Of a stretch of DNA of 57,104 bases, positions 8,945 to 16,534 are shown in pieces. This DNA is from Pseudomonas floridensis (lineage in GTDB: Bacteria; Pseudomonadota; Gammaproteobacteria; Pseudomonadales; Pseudomonadaceae): the NCBI RefSeq assembly GCF_002087235.1, contig NZ_MUIO01000092.1:1-57104 (forward strand), written 5' to 3'. The notes beneath the pieces are model-generated. The model had not been told where the DNA came from. It did not search any database and saw nothing but the letters and a program-made list of their open reading frames with translations. The position numbers and the translations under genes are program-made. The stretch's first letter is position 1. The number at the start of each line of letters is the position of its first letter.

Positions 8945-9631
8945 TCAAGCGACCCCGCTGAGATTGCGAACACCGTCACGCTCGCCTTTCAATCTGAAGG
9001 CATGACGCTGAGCGCGGTTCAGCAGATCGACGGCAAAAGCGTCCATATCCGCCACCATGAGTTTCAACCGTCGGTTGAAGAAGTTGTAGGCCAGCACCGC
9101 GGGTACGGCAACGGCGATGCCAATACCGGTGGCTATCAGCGCCTCGCCGATCGGACCTGCCACCACGGCAATGCTCGCCGACTTCGCCGTGCTGATGGCC
9201 TGCAACGCGTGGATGATCCCGAACACCGTACCGAACAGGCCTATGAACGGCGCGGTGCTGCCGATCGAGGCCAGCACGATCATGCCGCTTTCCAGAGTAC
9301 GCCGCTCAGCTTGAATCTGTTGATGCAGGCTGCGCTCCAACAGTTCCTGACGGCTCCAACTGTCCACCGGTTCATGTCCGTCCTGGTTGCTGGACAGCGC
9401 TTTGGTGGTCACTTGAGCAAGACGTGACAGCTGGCTTTTCTGCGGACCACTGCGCAATGCGGCATCGAAATCCTGTGCTTCCCAGAACGCCTGGGTGTAG
9501 TGCCTGTTCTGACGTTTTGCCCTGCCCTGCTGCCAGACCTTGAGCAGCAGGACGGCCCAGGTTGCCAATGAAAACAGCAGCAAAATGCCCATGGAGCTTT
9601 GCTGAATCAGTGTTGAGTAGTCGATTGTCAT
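8945..9631 (-). CDS. exbB: ExbB/MotA-TolQ-type proton channel protein
   Basis: A 228-aa protein from the ATG at 9631, which has a GAGG site 9 nt upstream; 47 open codons further upstream overlap tonB and are not part of it. It has three transmembrane helices: MGILLLFSLATWAVLLLKVW near the N-terminus, then two after the cytoplasmic loop. The family signature is IGSTAPFIGLFGTVFGIIHA, followed by PIGEALIATGIGIAVAVPAV. It forms the proton channel with ExbD and stabilises TonB. Ten base pairs separate it from the upstream tonB stop, and its own stop nearly touches exbD, so the three genes form a tight operon. Confidence 0.94.
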   Translation of the reverse strand: MTIDYSTLIQQSSMGILLLFSLATWAVLLLKVWQQGRAKRQNRHYTQAFWEAQDFDAALRSGPQKSQLSRLAQVTTKALSSNQDGHEPVDSWSRQELLERSLHQQIQAERRTLESGMIVLASIGSTAPFIGLFGTVFGIIHALQAISTAKSASIAVVAGPIGEALIATGIGIAVAVPAVLAYNFFNRRLKLMVADMDAFAVDLLNRAQRHAFRLKGERDGVRNLSGVA

Positions 9632-9641
9632 ACGAGGCGCC

Positions 9642-10460
9642 TCAAGGAGCGAGTGTGAAGGCAAGCGGAACATTGACCCAGCCATCGACCGGAGTCTCGC
9701 CGCGCTTGGCAGGAGTGAATGACCATTGTCGAACGGCCGCTTTTGCGGCGTCGTCGAGTGCCGGAACACCACTGGACTGGGCCACTTCGACCTGGTCCGG
9801 ACGACCGCTGGCCAATACGTGTACCCGCAGCAGCGTAGTGCCCTGCTGATGCCGTCTGGCGGCAGCCGGCGGATACACAGGCGGCGGATTGTTCAGGTAA
9901 CCGGCACGCCCGATCGGTGCGGTGGTGCGCGGCTCGTTCGGTGCCGGTGAAGCCTGAACCGGAGGCTGCGTCGGATTCGTCTGAGGCGTCGCTGCTGGCG
10001 GCTGCTTCTCGGCTGTCTGTTTCGGGACCGTCGAAGGTCTGGTCTGGGGCTTGGCGGCCTGCGGACGTGGCGCGGCAGGTTTTGGCGTGGCGGCCATGGG
10101 TTTGGGCGGTTCGGCTGGCGTGGGTGGCGGCGGTGGTTCTGCCGGAGGCGTCGGTACGGCAGGCGCTGCCGGAACCGGCGGCTTGGGCGCGGCGACCATT
10201 TGCATGGCGATCTGCATCGGCTGGGTTATCGGTGGCAATGGTTGTGCAGGCGCGCTCTTGTGCAGCCAGAAAAGTCCCGCCGCGTGTATCACCAGTGCAA
10301 TAAGGCAAGCGAAGACAATATGCCCTACGCCCACGCGTGGTACGGCCACTGCCGGTAATGGTGTTGCCGGAATCCGGATCCTGTCAGCCGTAACCGCTGG
10401 CACCCGATCATAGTCGCGAACAGGGTGCGGCGGACGACGAGATGAAAGTAGCGCGGGCAT
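9642..10460 (-). CDS. tonB: TonB energy transducer
   Basis: A 272-aa protein. A short cytoplasmic N-terminus is followed by one membrane anchor (about 46-66, VGHIVFACLIALVIHAAGLF). A long Pro/Ala/Lys-rich periplasmic spacer follows (about 75-175), then the C-terminal TonB domain with NPPPVYPPAAARRHQQGT and VRQWSFTPAKRGETPV. It spans the periplasm and passes energy from ExbB/ExbD to outer-membrane receptors. It is the first gene of a four-gene operon ending with a TonB-dependent receptor. Such an accessory TonB set is normally additional to the housekeeping one. I found no clear Fur box upstream, so iron regulation is not supported by what I can see. Confidence 0.94.
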   Translation of the reverse strand: MPALLSSRRPPHPVRDYDRVPAVTADRIRIPATPLPAVAVPRVGVGHIVFACLIALVIHAAGLFWLHKSAPAQPLPPITQPMQIAMQMVAAPKPPVPAAPAVPTPPAEPPPPPTPAEPPKPMAATPKPAAPRPQAAKPQTRPSTVPKQTAEKQPPAATPQTNPTQPPVQASPAPNEPRTTAPIGRAGYLNNPPPVYPPAAARRHQQGTTLLRVHVLASGRPDQVEVAQSSGVPALDDAAKAAVRQWSFTPAKRGETPVDGWVNVPLAFTLAP

Positions 10461-10770
10461 AACATCACCAGTTCAAGGCGGAACACATAACCGTTGCCGC
10501 GTTTAAAAGTTGGGCGATGCTACTACGACGCTTATGTCCTTATTGTGACGGCAGGAACAGGGTTTGAAAGTTTCATCTTTGCTCAAGAGCTGGCTTATGA
10601 GTATCAGTCCTCAAACTCTGGACTGATGAACACATGCTTTAACGCCAGACGAACAGTGTGCTGGTTTTATTGTTTTTTCTTACGCTTAGTTCGATAGGTG
10701 CCTAAGGAATATCAAGGAATATTGAGGCGAGTTTAATTTCGCGCCATAGCGGCGACTCGGTCATCTGTTA
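10461..10770. other. Gene-free upstream region of the tonB operon
   Basis: No convincing gene is present. The only structure I see is an 8-bp inverted repeat, ATCAGTCC at 10603-10610 and GGACTGAT at 10620-10627, with a 9-nt loop. It could be an operator or a weak hairpin in the tonB promoter region. A 67-codon open frame on the plus strand starts with TTG and lacks a ribosome binding site. Confidence 0.5.
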
Positions 10771-10908
10771 GGTTCTGTATGAAAAATCGGCGAGCAAGGT
10801 CGGGCAAGACAAAAACAGGCAAGGAAGCGGAGTCCTACGGGTTGTGAATGAGCATTCCAAGCCTGTTCTAACGCAGCATCACCGAACGCAGTCACTTTTC
10901 GTAAAAAG
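10771..10908. mobile_element. Possible MITE or insertion-sequence remnant
   Basis: The ends GGTTCTGTATGAAAAAT (10771-10787) and the reverse complement of the segment ending at 10908 match at about 12 of 17 positions. They enclose 138 bp without a coding frame. The interior resembles, from memory, the non-coding terminal part of IS5-type elements in Pseudomonas. I see no clear target-site duplication. It may be a decayed IS end or a MITE. Confidence 0.35.
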
Positions 10909-10923
10909 CCTCGGATAGGTCGT

Positions 10924-12087
10924 TTAGTCAGGCACAGCCGATGGCAAGTCCGGACCTGTTACCGCTTCCACATACACGGAGGGCGGTACGGGAGGAGGTT
11001 GAATTGGGGACCGCAGGGCGCCGGTATCCGGGTCGTAGGAAAAGACCTCCTGGACACGGTCGATACTGACGGTCAATCGGCCCCGCTGCAGATCGTCAGC
11101 GACGTTAACGAGGCGTTTCGACCCTGTGGAACAAGTCACACGGGCGCCACCGGCAAAGCCTGGCCCCCCTGCCCCGGTGGGTTCGATCAGGCAGAGCGCC
11201 CCGTCGGGCCTGCTGATCTGCAGTGAGCCTTGTGGCGTAATGCGATGGGTGTAGACCGGACGACCATCAGGGCCGATCGTGGTGAAAGACTCGCCGCGTT
11301 CGAACCGCCGTTCCGGAGCATCGTGGCCTTTCACGCCGACAATGTTATGCAGCAGCAGGCCGTCCGTGCCAACGTAGTAATGGGCGATTTGCGTACCGGT
11401 GTTCGCGGGCCAGCGCAGGTGCATGTGCATATGCGGCGGCGCATCTTCGTGGCCGTGAGGCGCATTGGTGTCGAAGCCCATGATCTGGATTCTGCCAAGC
11501 CCGTGTTTCTCTACATACCGTCCCAGCCCCAGATCACGGACGGCTTCTCGCTGCGCGAACGCCAGCACATCGACCGCGGCGCGCTCGATGGAAGGAAACG
11601 GATCCTGCTGATAAAGGCCAGCGCGACGTACGGGGTCGGCATGCTCAAACCGCAGAACCATGCCAGGTTCAACAATGTGCGTGGACACTTCGCAGGCGGT
11701 TATCGCATCCACTGCCAAGGGCGGCAAGGCCACGTACAAGCGTCCGTCGTCGAGCCTGAACGGGATATCCCCACTTTCCAGGATCACCCGCGCCGTATTC
11801 GTCACTGCACCGTCGAAACCCAGCTCAAGCGTCCTTGAGCGCGGGACGTTCAGCGCGATGACCGTCTCGCGCGGGTTGTCGGCATTCCAGTTGGGCGCTG
11901 TCACCAGACTGCAGCTGACGCAACTGGCCGGATCGAAGCGTACACCGGGACCGTCTGCACGCTTGACGAACTTGATGACGGCGACGACCGACGGATCGTT
12001 ATTTGACGCAGGGGCAGCCATTATGAAACCTGCGTTCAGCACCGCGCTCGCCGCCGCCAGTGCCATTGTCGTCCAGTGGGTAGTCAT
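10924..12087 (-). CDS. Exported protein of unknown function with a His-rich motif
   Basis: A 387-aa protein with an N-terminal signal peptide (about residues 1-25, ending in AAPA), so periplasmic or secreted. I do not recognise the family. The striking feature is HGHEDAPPHMHMHLRW at about 211-226, with five histidines and two methionines close together. It looks like a metal-binding site. A CVSC pair lies at 56-59, and the tail is proline-rich (QPPPVPPS). Later repeats such as GPDGRPVYTHR and DPDTGALR look like beta-rich structure. The gene lies 460 bp upstream of tonB in the same direction. A link to metal or metallophore handling with the TonB system is only a guess. Confidence 0.75.
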   Translation of the reverse strand: MTTHWTTMALAAASAVLNAGFIMAAPASNNDPSVVAVIKFVKRADGPGVRFDPASCVSCSLVTAPNWNADNPRETVIALNVPRSRTLELGFDGAVTNTARVILESGDIPFRLDDGRLYVALPPLAVDAITACEVSTHIVEPGMVLRFEHADPVRRAGLYQQDPFPSIERAAVDVLAFAQREAVRDLGLGRYVEKHGLGRIQIMGFDTNAPHGHEDAPPHMHMHLRWPANTGTQIAHYYVGTDGLLLHNIVGVKGHDAPERRFERGESFTTIGPDGRPVYTHRITPQGSLQISRPDGALCLIEPTGAGGPGFAGGARVTCSTGSKRLVNVADDLQRGRLTVSIDRVQEVFSYDPDTGALRSPIQPPPVPPSVYVEAVTGPDLPSAVPD

Positions 12088-12443
12088 GCAGCGGACATCC
12101 AGATCGGGATTATGTATTCACACCGCTCGTGGCCTTACTGGCCAGAACGAAACAGGCTCATCGCATGCTTTAGTCGATTCATCTTCAACAATGGGTGGAC
12201 GACACGCTATTGAACTTCATGCGCCGGTTATATTCCCTTACATTGGCTGGTACTGTAGGGCGCGGATGTGACAGATTGAGGACGTCCGACACCTAGAATG
12301 TCCAGCTAACGCATAGGCACAGAACGTTAATTATATGACGCTCGGCATCCGGCACTGGCTATTTAGAACAATAACCTTTCATTGAACGCTATCAAGATGA
12401 CACGTTCCGTGAGTGATTCGGATGCAATACCTACGATGAGGCG
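12088..12443. other. Gene-free spacer
   Basis: This 356-bp stretch lies between two same-strand genes and holds no convincing coding frame. It includes an AT-richer part near 12325-12395 that may carry the promoter of the His-rich exported protein. I see no strong hairpin or repeat. Confidence 0.5.
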
Positions 12444-13733
12444 TCAGTTGTGCAGTGTCTTTTGTGGACTGGCGTCCGTCACGGCAGCCATTTTCTTCTG
12501 CCGCCCGGCGAGCCATAGGCATAACCCGGCCCACAATCCTGCGACCGGCACGACCAGCATGGCGACGACACCAAACCCTGCCCCGACCGCCGTCAGCCCC
12601 ACCGACAGCCAGCCGCTGGCGGCGTCTCCACCGCGATAAACCAGCGTTTCGATGACGTTCTTGGACTTGTACTTGGCTTCACGGCTGACCACGGTCCAGA
12701 GCACCTCTCGCGCCGGACGAACGATGGCGAACTCCACGGCACGACGCAGACCCTGGGCCAGGGCGACAGTCGTCGGAACAGGCGCCAGCGCCATGGCGGT
12801 AAAGGCGATCAGTGTCGCCAGCGGCAGCGCGACCAGCGCACCGCCAACGCCGATCAAGCGGATCAGCGGTCCCGTCAAAAGCAGCTGTAAGGTCAGCGTC
12901 AGCGCCGACACAATCAGATCGACCACGGCAAAGAACTGCGTTCTGCTGGCCACATCCGAGTAGCTGTCCGAGACAATCCGGCCCTGTTCGAAATACAGAA
13001 AGGTGGCTGCCGTGGTGTGCAGCAACATGAACAGAACCAGACCGAGCAGGTAAGGCGAGCGTGAGATCAGCGTGATGCCCGCCAGTATGCCGCCGCCCAG
13101 GGTAAGATCGCTGCGCTTTGGTTGCCCGCGCGGCTCGGTACGAGACAACAGGCCTCTGTAACAACGCACCGCCAGCTCAAGCAACACGGCCGCCGCCAGG
13201 GTCAGCGCAATCGGGCCGAGACGGGTCGCCATGGTGGCCGCCAGCAACGGCCCGATAAACGTGCCCAAGGTGCCGCCCGCCGCTATAAAGCCGAATAATC
13301 GCTGCCCCTGCTCGCTGGAAAACCGGTCGACCAGCACGCTCCAGAAGATCGAGACAATGAACAGGTTGTAGACGCTGATCCAGACAAAGAACACGCGCCC
13401 GACATCCACCGGAGCAACGTGCTTGGCGATCAGCACACCGAAGACGATCATCGTCAATGCGATACAGCGATAGATCAGTGGCACGAAGCGTCCGGGCGGC
13501 AATCCCGATACCAATGCGCCAAACAGCGGCACCGCCAGCAACATCACCAGAAAAGTCGCGGTGAACAGCCACTGCAACGTGTCCGCGCCGCCTTCCAGGC
13601 CCAATGCATCACGCAGGGGGCGGACCAGGTAATAGCTGGACAGCACGCAGAAGTGAAACGCAAACCCCAGCAGCAATGCGGTTCGTTCAGAAGGCAGAAC
13701 GTTGGTCCATTTGAACAGGCCTGCCGCCCTCAT
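12444..13733 (-). CDS. MFS-type carrier resembling NTP/NDP exchangers
   Basis: A 429-aa inner-membrane protein with about twelve hydrophobic segments. SYYLVRPLRDALG near residue 33 and FVWISVYNLFIVSIFWSV, followed by SSEQGQRLFGFIAAGGTLG, match the pattern of bacterial homologues of ATP/ADP translocases (TlcC/NTT type). Free-living bacteria with such proteins are usually annotated simply as MFS transporters, and the substrate there is not established. Its ATG overlaps the stop of an 11-codon mini-ORF that carries the best ribosome binding site, so translation may be coupled. The downstream and upstream neighbours give no functional clue. Confidence 0.75.
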   Translation of the reverse strand: MRAAGLFKWTNVLPSERTALLLGFAFHFCVLSSYYLVRPLRDALGLEGGADTLQWLFTATFLVMLLAVPLFGALVSGLPPGRFVPLIYRCIALTMIVFGVLIAKHVAPVDVGRVFFVWISVYNLFIVSIFWSVLVDRFSSEQGQRLFGFIAAGGTLGTFIGPLLAATMATRLGPIALTLAAAVLLELAVRCYRGLLSRTEPRGQPKRSDLTLGGGILAGITLISRSPYLLGLVLFMLLHTTAATFLYFEQGRIVSDSYSDVASRTQFFAVVDLIVSALTLTLQLLLTGPLIRLIGVGGALVALPLATLIAFTAMALAPVPTTVALAQGLRRAVEFAIVRPAREVLWTVVSREAKYKSKNVIETLVYRGGDAASGWLSVGLTAVGAGFGVVAMLVVPVAGLWAGLCLWLAGRQKKMAAVTDASPQKTLHN

Positions 13734-13765
13734 GACCTGGCGCCTCGAACGCGAGAGTTGGACAT
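13730..13765 (-). CDS. 11-codon leader mini-ORF coupled to the MFS gene
   Basis: The frame reads MSNSRVRGARS. It starts at an ATG with AGGAG 8 nt upstream, and its TGA overlaps the downstream ATG (ATGA). The carrier's own start has only a poor site, so ribosomes may load here and re-initiate. The alternative is a frameshift that moved the original start out of frame. Confidence 0.35.
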   Translation of the reverse strand: MSNSRVRGARS

Positions 13766-13850
13766 GATCGACGCTCCTGTGATCGTGCCGTTGCTGTTTC
13801 GATAGTCGTGCGGTGCGCGCCGGCTTTTTCTGCGCTCAACGCTCCAGCCC

Positions 13851-14681
13851 TCAGTTTTCGGCTCTATACACAATGATTCCCGGCTTCTGCGCAACGTAGT
13901 CCAAAAATGGCATATCGATGACCTTTTGATTCTCCTTGCGCGACGAAGCGTTGCGCAGCACCGGCCCGTGGTCAGTCATGATGAAAAAACCGACGTGGGT
14001 GACGTCCAGCCCGGGCAATGGCGTGTAGAAGCCGATCAGGTCACCCGTATGCAGCTGACTCACGACCCTACTGTCAACGTGTCCAGATGGAATGTAGCTG
14101 ATCGTCCGGCTGACCAGTGGCAAACCACGTAGATACTTGTCACCGTCCCCCTTCAGATTCAGCGTTTTCACCACATGCAGCGTGTCGGGACTGATGGATG
14201 CGGTGATGTCGGTGACGAACGTGTATGGCCTGCTGACCCAGTCCGTGAAGAAATGCTTGCGTTTCTTGAAGCTGATGATGCCATCGACATAACGGGTCAT
14301 AACGAGGTTGCTGATGAACGCCTGTCGGGACCGGGCTTTTCGCGCCGCTTCGACATATTCCATATACGTGTAACAGTCGAGCCCGCTGAAATCGATGATC
14401 AGCTTTTCCGATGTTGTTGCAGACCCTTGCAGCACATGGGCTTTGTAAGGCGTGTCGAGAAATGCAGACGAGACGATGTCGGTCATCTGCCCGGCGCTCA
14501 AACCCGGATGGCTTGAGACCTGCTTCAGCACGGCATTTAACTTGGCGGTCGTGTAAGGGCTCAAGGTTACCTGGGGTGGCGCCTGCGGTCTGTCGGTCTG
14601 AATGGCCGCCTGTGCAGATCGTCCCATCAGGCCGCTTGCAAGCATCAACGGGATCAAGAACATGCGCCATTCTTTGAACAT
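13851..14681 (-). CDS. DUF1460 (amidase-like, NlpC/P60-related fold) exported protein
   Basis: A 276-aa protein from the ATG at 14681, which has AGGA 8 nt upstream; the longer open frame adds an unlikely N-terminus. Residues 1-25 form a signal peptide ending in AQA. The body matches the DUF1460 family, whose members resemble N-acetylmuramoyl-L-alanine amidases. The likely nucleophile is the cysteine in SGLDCYTYMEYVEAA, and the likely histidine is in LDVTHVGFFI. Other family segments are RKHFFTDW and HTGDLIGFYTPLPGL. It probably acts on peptidoglycan or a peptide bond in the periplasm. No cell-wall gene flanks it. Confidence 0.82.
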   Translation of the reverse strand: MFKEWRMFLIPLMLASGLMGRSAQAAIQTDRPQAPPQVTLSPYTTAKLNAVLKQVSSHPGLSAGQMTDIVSSAFLDTPYKAHVLQGSATTSEKLIIDFSGLDCYTYMEYVEAARKARSRQAFISNLVMTRYVDGIISFKKRKHFFTDWVSRPYTFVTDITASISPDTLHVVKTLNLKGDGDKYLRGLPLVSRTISYIPSGHVDSRVVSQLHTGDLIGFYTPLPGLDVTHVGFFIMTDHGPVLRNASSRKENQKVIDMPFLDYVAQKPGIIVYRAEN

Positions 14682-14858
14682 GTAACGTCCTGCTTTCAAA
14701 GCGGAAATTAAATGGAGGGCGTCGCAACGATTGCCTGCGCAGCAATCGATGGGGGCTTTATACAGTAAGAAGGGAAATATGTCAGAGCACATATCAACGT
14801 CAGTGCCTGAACATTAAATACTATTAAGACGGCAAGTCAGCGGGGTCGCCTGGCGAGG

Positions 14859-14887
14859 CCTGATTCCCGACACAGTCGGGAATCAGG
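14859..14887. terminator. Perfect 13-bp hairpin, terminator candidate without T run
   Basis: CCTGATTCCCGAC (14859-14871) pairs perfectly with 14875-14887 around a 3-nt ACA loop. It lies 46 bp beyond the stop of the minus-strand decarboxylase gene and before the DUF1460 gene. Neither side has a strong T run, so it may act as an mRNA-stabilising 3' hairpin or a weak terminator. Confidence 0.55.
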
Positions 14888-14932
14888 TTGCGAAACGCTT
14901 CACAAGAGGCCATCACATTGCCACCACAGAGC

Positions 14933-16534
14933 CTAATGCGCAAACGGCGGAACTTCGTTGACCTCAATGATCAACGGCCGGTCACTGGGTGCCTTGCGCA
15001 ACAGCGTTTGCAGATGAGCATGATCACGCGCACGCTCGGCCACACAGCCGAAACCGCGCGCGATGGTCAGAAAGTCCGGGGTGTAGATGTCCACGCCCAG
15101 TGGCGTGATATCGCGGCGCTGCATGTAGCGCTTGATCTCGCCATAGCCGTGGTTATTCCACAGGAGCACGATAATCCCCACACCCGCTTCGACAGCGCTG
15201 GCCAACTCCGGCAATGTGAACTGGAAGCCGCCGTCGCCCATCAGGCTGATCACAGGCCGTGAAGGCTCCGCAAGCTTCGCCCCGATAGCGGCAGGCAGAC
15301 CGTAGCCAAGCGTGCCGTAACCGGTGGACGCGTTGAACCAGCGTCGCGGGCCATCCAGGTCGACCAGATGATTGCCACTGTAGACCGTCTGGGTCGAGTC
15401 ACCCACGAAGCGTGCGTCAGGCAGCACCTCAAGAATGCAGTCGAACAGTCGCCGGTAATGCACCCACCCGCCAAACTCGTCGGCCAGTTGTCTGCGTACC
15501 ATAGCGGCCGTCAGTGCGCCCGGACTGTCAAGGTCCTGGACACGATTCGGCAACGTGTTCAGCAGAGCCTGCATGGCCTGTCGTGCATCGCTCTGAATCG
15601 CCAGGCTCGGCGCGTGGTTTCGGTTCAGTTGCGCAGCGTCGATGTCGATGCGGATCAGTTCGCCGCCTATCCGGAAGTTGCCGTCGAACACCACGTCATA
15701 ATCGGTCTCGCCCAGCTCGGTGCCGATGGCCAATACCACATCGGCGTCCAGCGCCAGTCGCCGCACCGGAACCAGCGACTGGTTACTGCCAACCAACAGC
15801 GGATGATCGGCGGGCAGCAGGCCTTTGGCATTAATGGTCAGTGCCGTGGGCGCATCGAGACAAGTGGCCAGTTTTCGAGCCTCCTGCACCGCCCCCACGC
15901 AGCCACCGCCCAGCAGTAAAAGCGGTCGTTCGGCCTGCCGCAAGCGGGCCACCGCCTGATGAATCAGGCGCGGGTCAGGCGCTGGTCGCGCAGCCACCTG
16001 ACGTACACCGAGTTGCAAGTGGTCGGCCGCAGCGACCATGACGTCGAGCGGCAATTCAATGTGCACTGGCCTTGGGCGCTCGCCATCAAACACCGCGTAG
16101 GCCCTGGCCAGCACGCCGGGCAGATCGTCGACACACGCCAAGGTATGACTGAACGCACTGACACCCGCCACCATCGCCCGCTGATCCGGCAGCTCGTGCA
16201 AGTAGCCGTTGCCCTGGCCCAGCCGTGAACGCTCGTTGACGCTTGAGATCACCAGCATCGGGATGGAGTCGGCATAAGCCTGCCCCATCGCCGTGAGCAG
16301 ATTGGTCATGCCAGGTCCGGTGATGATGAAGCACACGCCCGGCTTGCCACTGACCCTTGCGTAACCGTCGGCCATGAACCCGGCACCCTGCTCATGACGC
16401 GGTGTGATATGGCGAATCCCACTGCCTGGCAAGCCGCGATACAACTCGACGGTGTGCACGCCCGGAATACCGAACACGGTATCGACGCCCCACGCCTGCA
16501 ACTGGCGGACGAGAAACTCTGCGCACGTTGTCAT
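14933..16534 (-). CDS. aruI: ThDP-dependent decarboxylase, AruI-like (5-guanidino-2-oxopentanoate decarboxylase)
   Basis: A 533-aa thiamine-diphosphate enzyme of the acetolactate synthase fold. The activating glutamate is Glu48 in PRHEQGAGFMADGYAR. The cofactor-binding signature GDGGFQFTLPELASA ends in LLWNNHGYGEIK. AruI decarboxylates the 2-oxo acid of arginine to 4-guanidinobutyraldehyde in the arginine transaminase pathway. The assignment rests on overall similarity and on the guanidinobutyrase gene in the same cluster, whose substrate lies two steps further on. It is the last gene of the block, and its ATG overlaps the stop of the ABC gene by 4 nt. No regulatory-subunit gene is near, which argues against acetolactate synthase. 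A related 2-oxo acid could be the real substrate. Confidence 0.75.
   Translation of the reverse strand: MTTCAEFLVRQLQAWGVDTVFGIPGVHTVELYRGLPGSGIRHITPRHEQGAGFMADGYARVSGKPGVCFIITGPGMTNLLTAMGQAYADSIPMLVISSVNERSRLGQGNGYLHELPDQRAMVAGVSAFSHTLACVDDLPGVLARAYAVFDGERPRPVHIELPLDVMVAAADHLQLGVRQVAARPAPDPRLIHQAVARLRQAERPLLLLGGGCVGAVQEARKLATCLDAPTALTINAKGLLPADHPLLVGSNQSLVPVRRLALDADVVLAIGTELGETDYDVVFDGNFRIGGELIRIDIDAAQLNRNHAPSLAIQSDARQAMQALLNTLPNRVQDLDSPGALTAAMVRRQLADEFGGWVHYRRLFDCILEVLPDARFVGDSTQTVYSGNHLVDLDGPRRWFNASTGYGTLGYGLPAAIGAKLAEPSRPVISLMGDGGFQFTLPELASAVEAGVGIIVLLWNNHGYGEIKRYMQRRDITPLGVDIYTPDFLTIARGFGCVAERARDHAHLQTLLRKAPSDRPLIIEVNEVPPFAH

Noticed and set aside
10494..10697. 67-codon plus-strand frame upstream of tonB
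   Set aside because: TTG start, no ribosome binding site, unusual Cys/Tyr/Phe-rich composition and no family likeness.
10461..10770. Fur box upstream of the tonB operon
   Set aside because: I looked for the GATAATGAT-type repeats of a Fur site and found none on either strand.
16531..16534. Acetolactate synthase role for the thiamine enzyme at 14933
   Set aside because: No small regulatory subunit or branched-chain amino-acid genes are near, and the cluster holds guanidinobutyrase.
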